Positions 1-7,717 of a stretch of 64,000 nucleotides of DNA are shown in pieces. The notes beneath the pieces are model-generated. The model saw nothing but the letters and a program-made list of their open reading frames with translations, ran no database searches and had not been told where the DNA came from. The DNA lies in assembly GCF_000425585.1 (NCBI RefSeq), contig NZ_KE384400.1, positions 299,406 through 363,405 of the forward strand. Direction: 5' to 3'. The position numbers and the translations under genes are program-made. This DNA comes from Terrimonas ferruginea DSM 30193 (lineage in GTDB: Bacteria; Bacteroidota; Bacteroidia; Chitinophagales; Chitinophagaceae). Each line of letters opens with the position of its first letter. Position 1 is the first letter of the stretch.

Positions 1-1149
1 AATGGTTTCAATTTCGCCGGCAATACCGTCAATAAAAATGTAAAACAGGAAGTCGACAACGGCTTTGCCAAAACACCCTTCAACGGGAAGAGCTATGCGT
101 TGTATGCATTGCCCTTACCGGCGATGAACCAGATGGCTACGTTGAGCGATTCGCTGCAGCAGGTGGCCAGCCAGCGTTTGGGTCACCCACTCTCCGAGCA
201 GGTTGGTTTCAGAGACGGCGGATTGATTCAGCAATTGCGTAAAAACATTGCCACCTGTGGCGCGCCGTGGATCAAAATCAACGCAACCGGCAAGCAGCCT
301 GCTGCCATTACGGTCAATTGCCGCACGGCCGATGATGTGTACAAAGCATTGGAAAAAAATCGCCCTGTAATTATAAAACTGACCGGCAAACAATACGATC
401 TTACGCGTCCGTTTGTGATCGGCAGCTACGCACGTTTCACCGCCGGCGCCAATCAGTTTGTCAATATCACTACACCGGCAGGCCAACGCAGCGCTTTTGA
501 AATTGCTGGCAATGGTCATCTTGTGTTGCAGCAGATCCGCCTCGATGGCGCGGGCGTAAAAGCTACTCATTTCATTGCCAGCAATCACGAAGGCAGTGCA
601 CAACATTACAACCTCGAAATCCGCAACAGCGCGGTACGCAATCTTTCGGATGCCAATGGCTGTACCAGCATTTTCTATGCCTATAAATCGATGCTGGCCG
701 ACAGTTTCGTGGTGCGTAACAGTGTTTTCTCCAACAACCAGTGCCGCGGCTTCATCATGGATGAAGAGAAAGACGATAAAGGCTACTACAATGCGGAAAA
801 GATTACCATTTCCCAGAATATATTTGAAAAACAACGCGGCATCCTGCTGCAGGTATACCGTGGCGGCAACGATGAAAGCACGCTCGGGCCGCAACTGACC
901 TTCAGCCGCAACAGCATTACGGATTGCAAAGCGCCGGACAACGCGCCTTTATTTGTGTTCACAGGCGTGCAGATAACCGATATCTTTGCCAACCAATTTA
1001 CCAATGCCAACCCTTCGGCAACGCTGATCAGCTATAAGGATATTGTAAGAGCGCGTCACCGTTTCGCACAGAACAATCTCACCGGATCCGGCGAATTGCA
1101 GAAGAATGGCTTTGTCACCGAAACCAATAACACGATCAATTCACATTAA
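1..1149 (+). CDS. PL6-like (chondroitinase-B/alginate lyase type) parallel beta-helix protein, 3' part
   Basis: The frame is open from the first base of the window, so this is the C-terminal 382 residues of a longer protein. The visible part is built from short parallel beta-helix coils (recurring NSV/N-x-F/SRNSI turns) and lacks any C-terminal sorting domain. Two-domain PL6 lyases of Bacteroidota end in a second beta-helix of this kind; PL6 enzymes cleave alginate or dermatan sulfate by beta-elimination, releasing unsaturated uronates. The catalytic Lys/Arg pair would lie upstream of the window and cannot be checked. The gene ends 10 bases before kduI, which fits a uronate-catabolic operon. 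The family assignment is inferred from fold pattern and neighbours; another secreted beta-helix protein is possible. Confidence 0.65.
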   Translation, partial: NGFNFAGNTVNKNVKQEVDNGFAKTPFNGKSYALYALPLPAMNQMATLSDSLQQVASQRLGHPLSEQVGFRDGGLIQQLRKNIATCGAPWIKINATGKQPAAITVNCRTADDVYKALEKNRPVIIKLTGKQYDLTRPFVIGSYARFTAGANQFVNITTPAGQRSAFEIAGNGHLVLQQIRLDGAGVKATHFIASNHEGSAQHYNLEIRNSAVRNLSDANGCTSIFYAYKSMLADSFVVRNSVFSNNQCRGFIMDEEKDDKGYYNAEKITISQNIFEKQRGILLQVYRGGNDESTLGPQLTFSRNSITDCKAPDNAPLFVFTGVQITDIFANQFTNANPSATLISYKDIVRARHRFAQNNLTGSGELQKNGFVTETNNTINSH

Positions 1150-1159
1150 AAAAAATAGC

Positions 1160-1990
1160 ATGAAGATTATTCACCAGGTACATCCCGAAGATTTTGTCCG
1201 TTATACCACGCAGCAGATACGCGACCGTTTCCTGCTGGAAAGCCTGGTGGTAGCCGACAAAATCGAATGTGCCTATACGCATTACGATCGCATGATCGTG
1301 GGAGCAGCTTATCCCGTTAAAGGTTCTCTCAAGCTTGGCACTTATGACCAATTGAAATCAGAAAACTTCCTCGACCGCCGCGAGATCGGCATCATCAACA
1401 TTGCCGGCAATGGCCGCATCACAGTTGATGGCGAAGCCTACGATCTGGAAAAACAGGATTGTCTTTATATTGGCAAAGGCAAAAAAAACATCACATTCGA
1501 AAGCGCAGCAGCAGACGCACCGGCGAAGTTCATCTTCTTCTCCTGCCCTGCTCATAAAGAATGTCCCACACGCCTGATGAAACCTGCCGAAGCATTGCCA
1601 GCCGAACTGGGAAGCCTCGACAATAACAACCACCGCACGATCAACAAATACATCCATATGGATGGCATCGAAAGCTGCCAGCTGGTATTGGGTGTAACCA
1701 CTTTCAAAAAAGGAAGTATCTGGAATACGATGCCCGCGCATCTCCACGACCGCAGAATGGAATCTTATTTCTACTTCGATCTGCCCGAAGGTCAGCGTAT
1801 CATCCACTTCATGGGACAGCCGCATGAAACGCGCCACATTTTCCTGAACAACGAACAGGCCATCCTGTCGCCAAGCTGGAGCATCCACAGCGGCACCGCT
1901 ACGGCCAGCTATTCATTTATCTGGGCAATGGCCGGCGAGAACATGGCCTTTACAGACATGGACCCCGTAAATGTGCAGGAACTTCAATAA
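1160..1990 (+). CDS. kduI: 5-dehydro-4-deoxy-D-glucuronate isomerase (KduI)
   Basis: A 276-residue cupin-type isomerase, close to the 278 residues of E. coli KduI. It converts 4-deoxy-L-threo-5-hexosulose uronate (DKI) to 2,5-diketo-3-deoxygluconate in the cytoplasm. The zinc ligands are visible as H194-x-H196-x4-E201 (in AHLHDRRME) and H243 (in SWSIHSG), matching H196/H198/E203/H245 of the E. coli enzyme. The frame is open upstream to 1106, but the ATG at 1160 gives the family N-terminus and follows the A-rich leader typical of the phylum. It lies 10 bases after the PL6-like gene and 32 bases before kduD, so the three are probably cotranscribed. Confidence 0.95.
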   Translation: MKIIHQVHPEDFVRYTTQQIRDRFLLESLVVADKIECAYTHYDRMIVGAAYPVKGSLKLGTYDQLKSENFLDRREIGIINIAGNGRITVDGEAYDLEKQDCLYIGKGKKNITFESAAADAPAKFIFFSCPAHKECPTRLMKPAEALPAELGSLDNNNHRTINKYIHMDGIESCQLVLGVTTFKKGSIWNTMPAHLHDRRMESYFYFDLPEGQRIIHFMGQPHETRHIFLNNEQAILSPSWSIHSGTATASYSFIWAMAGENMAFTDMDPVNVQELQ

Positions 1991-2022
1991 ACAATCATCC
2001 ATCTTTTATAAAAAAAGAAAAC

Positions 2023-2784
2023 ATGCTCAATTTCCGCGTAGATGGTAAACTGGCCCTCGTAACAGGCAGCAGCCGGGGCATTGGATTGGCGATCGCTACA
2101 GCGCTCGCAGAATCGGGAGCCGATATCATTGGTGTAAGCAGCAAGCTGGAACCCGCAGGTTCCGCATTGGAGAAGGCCGTAACCGGTGCAGGACGTAAGT
2201 TCTACGCTTACCAGGCCGATCTCAGCAGCCGCGAATCGCTGTATACATTTATTGAAAAAGTAAAAGCCGATCATCCGCGCATCGACATTCTCATCAACAA
2301 TGCCGGGCATATCATGCGCGCGCCGGTGGCCGAACACCCTGATGAATATTGGGACACGATCATCAACATCAACCTCAATGCACAATTCATTCTCACACGT
2401 GAAATAGGCAAACGCATGGTGGAACAAGGCGCAGGAAAAATCGTATTTACCTGCTCATTGCTTTCCTTCCAGGGCGGGATCAATGTGCCGGGTTATGCAG
2501 CGAGCAAAGGTGCGGTATCCTCACTGCTGAAAGCCTTCTCCAATGAATGGGCCAAATCAGGCGTCAACATCAATGGTGTGGCTCCGGGATATATTGCCAC
2601 AGACAATACGGCGCAGCTCCGTGCGGATGAAGAGCGCAATGCAGCCATCCTCGCACGTATCCCAGCCAACCGCTGGGGCACACCCGAAGACATGGCCGGA
2701 GCATTTGTATTCCTGAGCTCTCCCGCATCAGATTATATGAATGGTTCCATTATTACCGTAGATGGCGGATGGATGGGCAGATAA
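2023..2784 (+). CDS. kduD: 2-dehydro-3-deoxy-D-gluconate 5-dehydrogenase (KduD), SDR family
   Basis: A 253-residue classical short-chain dehydrogenase. The cofactor motif TGSSRGIG is near residue 15, NNAG follows, the catalytic Ser is in CSLLSF and the YAASK Tyr/Lys pair comes next. The C-terminus (GSIITVDGGWMGR) is typical of KduD. The family reduces or oxidises between 2,5-diketo-3-deoxygluconate and 2-keto-3-deoxygluconate, the step after KduI. Position directly behind kduI, with only an A-rich leader between, supports KduD over a generic SDR. KDG kinase and aldolase are not in the window. A hairpin terminator lies downstream at 2943-2970. Confidence 0.92.
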   Translation: MLNFRVDGKLALVTGSSRGIGLAIATALAESGADIIGVSSKLEPAGSALEKAVTGAGRKFYAYQADLSSRESLYTFIEKVKADHPRIDILINNAGHIMRAPVAEHPDEYWDTIININLNAQFILTREIGKRMVEQGAGKIVFTCSLLSFQGGINVPGYAASKGAVSSLLKAFSNEWAKSGVNINGVAPGYIATDNTAQLRADEERNAAILARIPANRWGTPEDMAGAFVFLSSPASDYMNGSIITVDGGWMGR

Positions 2785-2791
2785 TACAAAT

Positions 2792-2939
2792 GTGAAAATT
2801 TGAAAGTCTGAAAATTTGAAAATGAAATACAAGAGAGGCTTTTGATCCGGACATCTGCACTGGCGTACATAGATAGTAGATCCAAGAGGCGAAAGCCGTC
2901 AGACAAAAAATATTTTGAATTTTTACTTTTGAATTTTGA
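2792..2939. repeat. Short-period tandem repeats (8-mer then 7-mer) after kduD
   Basis: The spacer after kduD holds four consecutive octamers of the form nTGAAAnT (2792-2823) and, about 90 bases later, four heptamers close to ATTTTGA (2912-2939) that abut the terminator. The intervening bases show no gene. Related octamers in the opposite orientation occur at 19781-19812. Confidence 0.6.
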
Positions 2940-2942
2940 ATT

Positions 2943-2970
2943 AATAAAGCCCCGCAAACGGGGCTTTATT
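2943..2970. terminator. Bidirectional intrinsic terminator between kduD and the T9SS gene
   Basis: A perfect 12-base stem, AATAAAGCCCCG at 2943-2954 and CGGGGCTTTATT at 2959-2970, with a CAAA loop. The stem ends are A/T-rich on both sides, so it can end the kdu transcript on the plus strand and the minus-strand operon that ends at 2992. Confidence 0.9.
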
Positions 2971-2991
2971 TGTTGTTAAAGGTACCTGCTA

Positions 2992-4338
2992 TTACTCTTT
3001 AACAAACTTGAGGGATTCCAAACCTCCTCCATCGTAAAAAATCTTTAACACATAAACGCCTGCTCCAAACTGATCAACCGGTATACGTACCAGGGAATTG
3101 CCGGCCGACTCCTGTTTGCGCAGCAACAGAAAACCTGCCGCATTGTATAATGCTAAATGCGCGGCACGTTTGCCTTGCGGTATCGCAACATAAAGCGTAT
3201 GCTTTACCGGGTTGGGCGCAATACTTGCCGCCTTCAATCCCGACAAATTCATCAGTGATATAACATTGGAATAAGTAAACCGGTTATCGTCGTCGGTCTG
3301 ACGGATACGGTAATAGTTCATGCCAGGGTCAGGTTGTGTATGTGTAAACTGATAATAACTGGTTTGCTGGCTATTTCCGGCAGCGGGCAATTTGCCCACT
3401 GCGCGGAAAGCCCGTCCGTCCGTGCTATGCTCGATAAAAAAGCTATCTGTCTGCGACTCCGATGCGGTTGCCCAATCGATCTTTGCGCCTTCCGTTTTCA
3501 TTTCTCCACGTACATACAACCAGGTTAATGGCAATGGTGTGCCGTAGTTGAAAGGCATCCAGGCATTGAGACTCCACGGGTTGCTGCGGCTGCGAAGATG
3601 GATAACATGTGGCCCCTGGCTAATAGCAGCCAATGGCACCTGGAAGGAGATATTGGCCACATCCGTTCCGGAAGTAAAGCTCACCAGCCTGCCATTTCCG
3701 TATCCCGGGTCATTGTCTATGTAATATTCAATATCCGATAAAGGTTGCAGAGGTCCGGCGGAAGGATAAGACGTCATTTGCGTATTATCAAAATAGAAAA
3801 TACCGGTAAGGCTCCATTGCCCTGCCTCATCACGGGTACGTACATACAACTGATGAATACCCGGAGCTGCTTCGGCAAGATTGATGACCACGGGATGCGC
3901 CTGCAAATCAGTTGTGGCAGGCAGTGCAACCGGAATACCATTACCGAAACCGGGATCATTGTCCAGGAAATATTCCATTTCCCTGATGGGCGCCGCCGTT
4001 GCGGCTACAGGATAATCTTTTACTGAAATATTGCTGAACACAAACGTGGACGTCAAACTCCAATGTCCTGCATCATCCTTAGTACGTACATAGAGACGGT
4101 GCACACCGTCACGCAATCCGGTAAGGTCTACCGGTACTGTCAAAGATGCCACATCCGTAAGAGCAGGCAACGAAATACTCCTGCCACTGCCAAGTCCCGG
4201 GTCCTCATCGAAAAAATATTCGGCTTGTTGCAGCATGGGTCTTGTTCCGGATACGGGATAACCTGGTTGTGCCGCCGCAAACAATATCATCAACAGGGAA
4301 GCGCCTGCTAATACATTTCTTTTAAACACATTTCTCAT
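2992..4338 (-). CDS. Secreted repeat protein with type IX secretion C-terminal domain
   Basis: 448 residues. An N-terminal signal peptide (to about residue 24) is followed by three repeats of about 82 residues, at roughly 38-115, 120-197 and 202-275. Each begins with EYF/Y-x-D-x-DPG-x-G-x-G and ends in (L)YVRT-x-D-x-AG-x-WSLT, absent in part from the third. A fibronectin-like segment (310-365, ending YYRIRQTDDD) and a Por/T9SS sorting domain (about 372-448, APNPV to GGLESLKFVKE) close the protein. The product is therefore exported by T9SS and released or anchored on the surface. The D-x-DPG-x-G-x-G loop resembles calcium-binding loops, but this is inference. Function is unknown. The start is only 4 bases from the stop of the upstream beta-helix gene, so they are one transcript. 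Confidence 0.85.
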   Translation of the reverse strand: MRNVFKRNVLAGASLLMILFAAAQPGYPVSGTRPMLQQAEYFFDEDPGLGSGRSISLPALTDVASLTVPVDLTGLRDGVHRLYVRTKDDAGHWSLTSTFVFSNISVKDYPVAATAAPIREMEYFLDNDPGFGNGIPVALPATTDLQAHPVVINLAEAAPGIHQLYVRTRDEAGQWSLTGIFYFDNTQMTSYPSAGPLQPLSDIEYYIDNDPGYGNGRLVSFTSGTDVANISFQVPLAAISQGPHVIHLRSRSNPWSLNAWMPFNYGTPLPLTWLYVRGEMKTEGAKIDWATASESQTDSFFIEHSTDGRAFRAVGKLPAAGNSQQTSYYQFTHTQPDPGMNYYRIRQTDDDNRFTYSNVISLMNLSGLKAASIAPNPVKHTLYVAIPQGKRAAHLALYNAAGFLLLRKQESAGNSLVRIPVDQFGAGVYVLKIFYDGGGLESLKFVKE

Positions 4339-4342
4339 AACA

Positions 4343-5359
4343 TCAATTGTTGGAGCGGGTGCTCAGGGTTACAGTCATGGAGGTGGCAGAGGATGGTACG
4401 TTTGCGGGTACACTCATAGCATACACAGATGGTATCTGGGGAATGCCACTCAACCGGTACGGATCGCCCGTACCAAAAGCGCCGATATCAGGTGTAACGC
4501 CATTGACCGGTTCACCCGCGCCGCGTGCGGGAGAAGTAGCGGTCAACTGATAGCGCGCATCAGCCGATCCGGTATTGACAAATACATCCGCCAACGACCG
4601 GCCAACGATATTGAAAGCACTTGCCGGCAGGGCAGCTAATATAGGCGCGCTGCTGTATTGCGACATATTATACCGCACTGTGCAGTTCACAAAGACCGGC
4701 GCATTGATGTTTGCAAAATAATTGTTGCTCACATAGGCGTCCGCAATCCTGTTAAGACCCAGGAAAATATTATTGCGGAAAAGCATATTGAGTCCTCCAC
4801 CAAAATTGGTATTCTGTGTAACGATATTATTGCGAAATACAAGCCCGTCGAGCATAAAACCCGTGGAGAACGTTACATAATTAAGCATATTCTGCGATAT
4901 CTCCCATCCGGTCATGCGCGTGTTGGGGATCGCCGTGCCGGTAGAATAAACCGAAAGTGAACAACGCGCTATTTTAATATTGTCCACCGATGACCCCGCA
5001 TAGATCTGGTTTAAGCGCAGGCCATAAAACTGACTCCCCGATGCAAGTGAATCCAGTGTAATGGAATTGATAGTAGCCATCAGCGTAAGTACCTGCAGGC
5101 CGGAGTTTTCATTGAGCAAATAACCCGGACCAAAAAAGATCAACCGTTTAGTGAGCGATGTGGAAACCGAATAATTATCTGCAGAGCCTTCAACATAAAC
5201 GGTATCGCCATCAGATACATGTCCGTTTTGAATTAACTCGTTCAGCGTTTTAAAATCAGCCTGTATCCCCGCTGTATTGTTGACGCGCCACACCATTGCA
5301 TTGACGGGAAGAAAACCTGCTGCCAGCAGACAGGCGATGAAAAAAAGTTTAAAGTGCAT
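4343..5359 (-). CDS. Secreted right-handed beta-helix protein, unknown function
   Basis: 338 residues with a signal peptide (cleavage near residue 21, after PVNA). The early segment (ADFKTLNELIQNGHVSDGDTVYVEGS) is the usual entry to right-handed parallel beta-helix proteins of this phylum. Further coils follow (NNIVTQNTNF, RNNIFLGLNR, SNNYFANINA), then a capping region with NGVTPDIGAFGTGDPY. No catalytic lyase residues and no T9SS domain could be identified, so it may be periplasmic or a binding protein. It sits 34 bases downstream of a lipoprotein gene and 4 bases upstream of the T9SS gene, third in a four-gene minus-strand operon. Confidence 0.75.
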   Translation of the reverse strand: MHFKLFFIACLLAAGFLPVNAMVWRVNNTAGIQADFKTLNELIQNGHVSDGDTVYVEGSADNYSVSTSLTKRLIFFGPGYLLNENSGLQVLTLMATINSITLDSLASGSQFYGLRLNQIYAGSSVDNIKIARCSLSVYSTGTAIPNTRMTGWEISQNMLNYVTFSTGFMLDGLVFRNNIVTQNTNFGGGLNMLFRNNIFLGLNRIADAYVSNNYFANINAPVFVNCTVRYNMSQYSSAPILAALPASAFNIVGRSLADVFVNTGSADARYQLTATSPARGAGEPVNGVTPDIGAFGTGDPYRLSGIPQIPSVYAMSVPANVPSSATSMTVTLSTRSNN

Positions 5360-5393
5360 GTTGTTTATCTTTTAATTAATTAGCTTAATGGAA

Positions 5394-6179
5394 TTATCTA
5401 TATGCCTTCAGTGCATTGCGGAGACAGTTCAGTTGTTTCCTGGTGACGCCATATCGGTCCGTCACGGCCCACACAGCGTCGCCTATTTTGGAATATATTT
5501 TTTGCCATTCCGGTTCTATGTAGTCCTCCGCAAATACATCCCACGGATTGCGATGCCTGGTCAACCGCAAACCAGGAAGATCGCGAAACTCTTCAAGCAA
5601 TTTAAGCAGCGAAGGATCTGTGGTTACTACGTATTGATTATACATATCCCTGCCGATCGGGTAATTGCGCGTGTCGGCGTCGAAATTTTCTTCCCAGGGA
5701 AATCCGCGGCGCTCGTTCAGACAAGCCACGCCTAAGTATATGGTCGTTGTATCGCGCCCACCGCCGCCATTGATGGTGGGTGGCACCGGCACCATAAAAC
5801 GCGTAATGTTCAACCCGTTCTGCAAGCGTCCTTCTTCCGTACTCACCACAATAAGCCCCGCCGGAAATTCAACATTTACCGTACCACCTCCAACGCGCTC
5901 GTTCACAAAACTGATATCCGCATAAAAAGAATTGGAAGCGCCATACAGGTTATCCGGTGAAGGGTTAAAGCGATAATGCGGGCGCCGTACAATGCGGATG
6001 CCGTCGGGCAATACCCACGCATTGCCAACCGGATCACCATCCCTACCGCCGATGCCGGGTTGATTCGAAGAAGGAGCAATCACAATTTCAAAATCATCTT
6101 TATTTTCGGGGGACTTATCGCAGCCTGTAAGGCACAGCATCCCTCCAATGGCCAGCAGCCAGTATTGCAGAAATTTCAT
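5394..6179 (-). CDS. Unrecognised lipoprotein
   Basis: 261 residues from the ATG at 6179; the frame is open upstream to 6236, but only this start gives a clean lipoprotein signal (MKFLQYWLLAIGGMLCLTGC) with a lipobox Cys at residue 20. The mature part starts with a Gly/Asp/Asn-rich stretch (PGIGGRDGDPVGN), continues through beta-rich sequence, then a Gly run (TINGGGGRDTT), and ends in a helical segment with many basic residues (VTRKQLNCLRNALKAYR). No family is recognised. It lies 25 bases downstream of the preceding lipoprotein gene and is second of four genes in the operon. Confidence 0.7.
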   Translation of the reverse strand: MKFLQYWLLAIGGMLCLTGCDKSPENKDDFEIVIAPSSNQPGIGGRDGDPVGNAWVLPDGIRIVRRPHYRFNPSPDNLYGASNSFYADISFVNERVGGGTVNVEFPAGLIVVSTEEGRLQNGLNITRFMVPVPPTINGGGGRDTTTIYLGVACLNERRGFPWEENFDADTRNYPIGRDMYNQYVVTTDPSLLKLLEEFRDLPGLRLTRHRNPWDVFAEDYIEPEWQKIYSKIGDAVWAVTDRYGVTRKQLNCLRNALKAYR

Positions 6180-6204
6180 ACTTATTTTTTGGGAGAAGAA
6201 AAGA

Positions 6205-6933
6205 TCAGGATTCGTACAAGTACTCGAGCTTTGCACAGTTGTCGCACTGCCCGGCTATTTGCGGTTCAAAATTCATTTCGTAACTATCACTGAAACGCTC
6301 TGTTGTGTTCCAGGTGCGCAGTAGCACCGACCTTCCCTGGTATCGCGCCGAAATGCGGTAACGTCCTACCGGCACCCCTTTTACCTGGTGACCATCCGCC
6401 GCCCTGGTAATGAACGCGGCGATGGTGCTGCCGTCCACTAAGGGGCCGAGTGGTTGAAAAGTGAATTCAATAGCCGACGGGTCGGGAATACCTGCTCCGG
6501 GATAATTATCAATCGTTACCAGCCCTCCATAGTTGCCTGACAAAGGCTGTTGCATCTCACCGGCCAGACGCCATTGAAAATTCCGGATAGCTCCTTCACC
6601 ACCAAAACCGGTAGCCTCATCCGGATGCAGATAAAAGGTAAACCGCTTTCCATGATAGCTCACTTCATGCTGGGCAAACGCATACCAGGAGCCGTTGGGA
6701 ATGGCGATCCTGTATTCACCAGCCGTGTTGGTGCGCGCGGTAATGTTGGAGTTAAAAAAAATACTGTTGTCGACAATGATCCTCACGTTACTCAGGGGAT
6801 TGCCACTGGCGTCCCAAACAGTTCCACGAACGATTCCGCGATCAGCACGTGTGCCACCGTCATCGGAAGACTTTTTGCAGGCGGCTGTCAGCAGGACAGC
6901 CATCAGCATAATGGGTAAAAAATTGTATCGCAT
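6205..6933 (-). CDS. Lipoprotein with carboxypeptidase-regulatory-like domain
   Basis: 242 residues from the ATG at 6933, chosen because it starts a lipoprotein signal (MRYNFLPIMLMAVLLTAACKK; Cys near 19). Residues about 30-105 (GIVRGTVWDASGNPLSNVRIIV through GEYRIAIPNGSW) form a carboxypeptidase-regulatory-like beta-sandwich, a common extracellular or periplasmic module in this phylum. The remainder is beta-rich with a final CDNCAKLEY motif. The gene heads the four-gene operon running down to 2992. A -7 element (TAGTTTTG) lies upstream on the minus strand, and the promoter region is shared with the divergent response regulator. The function is not known. Confidence 0.75.
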   Translation of the reverse strand: MRYNFLPIMLMAVLLTAACKKSSDDGGTRADRGIVRGTVWDASGNPLSNVRIIVDNSIFFNSNITARTNTAGEYRIAIPNGSWYAFAQHEVSYHGKRFTFYLHPDEATGFGGEGAIRNFQWRLAGEMQQPLSGNYGGLVTIDNYPGAGIPDPSAIEFTFQPLGPLVDGSTIAAFITRAADGHQVKGVPVGRYRISARYQGRSVLLRTWNTTERFSDSYEMNFEPQIAGQCDNCAKLEYLYES

Positions 6934-6954
6934 AAAATGGTCTTGATTAGACCA

Positions 6955-6962
6955 CAAAACTA
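6955..6962 (-). promoter_or_regulatory. -7 element for the lipoprotein operon
   Basis: On the minus strand these bases read TAGTTTTG, matching the Bacteroidota -7 consensus TAnnTTTG, 22 bases upstream of the ATG at 6933. No clear TTG at -33 was seen, so this is a candidate only. Confidence 0.45.
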
Positions 6963-7011
6963 GCAGACTATACAAAGCCGCTTTTCAGGGGAAAAACGGA
7001 ATTAAAATAAT

Positions 7012-7027
7012 TACGTAGTACTACGTA
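7012..7027. promoter_or_regulatory. 16-bp perfect palindrome, candidate operator of the divergent promoters
   Basis: TACGTAGTACTACGTA is a perfect palindrome placed between the divergent lipoprotein operon and the NarL-type regulator. It is 25 bases upstream of the regulator's -7 box. NarL-family regulators bind short inverted repeats of this kind, so autoregulation is plausible. Confidence 0.5.
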
Positions 7028-7052
7028 TTCCATCTAACGCCCGCGGATGCTA

Positions 7053-7060
7053 TATCTTTG
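7053..7060 (+). promoter_or_regulatory. -7 element for the response-regulator gene
   Basis: TATCTTTG matches the Bacteroidota consensus TAnnTTTG and lies 21 bases upstream of the ATG at 7082. The palindrome at 7012-7027 covers the -33 region. Confidence 0.55.
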
Positions 7061-7081
7061 CAGCAGTTTATTACACTACTG

Positions 7082-7717
7082 ATGCCACTTAAAATAGCCA
7101 TAGCAGATGATCACGAACTGATCATCAGAGGATTTGAAAGCATGCTGCAAACCTTTACGGATTGCGAATTGCTGTTCACCGCCATCAATGGAGAAACACT
7201 GCTCCGGAAGTTGCAACAACAACAACCCGATATTTTGCTGCTCGATATACAGATGCCGGACCACAATGGTATCGATTTGTGCAAGAGTATTACATCAACC
7301 TATCCTGCCGTGCGCATCATGGCATTGACCAACCTTGAAGAAACGCATTATGTAAAGAAAATGCTTCGCAATGGCGCAAGCGGTTACCTGCTGAAGAGCG
7401 CAGATCCAACTACCCTGCTCAAGGCAATAGATACACTTTCCAAAGGGGAACAGTTTATCGACGAACGCCTGCAGAAAATGTTGCTGGCGGAGAGTATTAC
7501 GGGAAAAAGAAAAAGCACACAGGTGTTGCTCACCCGCCGCGAAACAGAAATACTCCGGCTGATTGCCGAAGAGTATACTAACCAGGAAATAGCGGACAAA
7601 CTTTTCATCAGCCTGCGTACAGTTGAAACGCACCGGCTCAATATTTCGCAAAAGCTGGATGTAAAAAATACGGCAGGGCTTGTGCGGGAAGCTTATTTAC
7701 GCAACCTGGTTTCCTGA
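7082..7717 (+). CDS. NarL/LuxR-family response regulator
   Basis: 211 residues from the ATG at 7082, chosen because MPLKIAIADDHE is the standard receiver start; the frame is open a little further upstream. The receiver domain (1-120) carries the acidic pair D9-D10, phosphoacceptor D55 (LLLDIQMPD) and K103-region (YLLKSAD). The C-terminal LuxR helix-turn-helix is at about 143-205 (LTRRETEILRLI, RTVETHRLNI). It would bind DNA when phosphorylated. The TPR-containing kinase at 7697-9613 is convergent and overlaps its 3' end by 21 bases, making them a likely pair. The divergent lipoprotein operon and the palindrome at 7012-7027 are the obvious candidate targets. Confidence 0.92.
   Translation: MPLKIAIADDHELIIRGFESMLQTFTDCELLFTAINGETLLRKLQQQQPDILLLDIQMPDHNGIDLCKSITSTYPAVRIMALTNLEETHYVKKMLRNGASGYLLKSADPTTLLKAIDTLSKGEQFIDERLQKMLLAESITGKRKSTQVLLTRRETEILRLIAEEYTNQEIADKLFISLRTVETHRLNISQKLDVKNTAGLVREAYLRNLVS

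Noticed and set aside
115..894. A 259-codon minus-strand open frame opposite the PL6-like gene.
   Set aside because: Antisense to a beta-helix coding frame that continues through the window edge and into the kdu operon.
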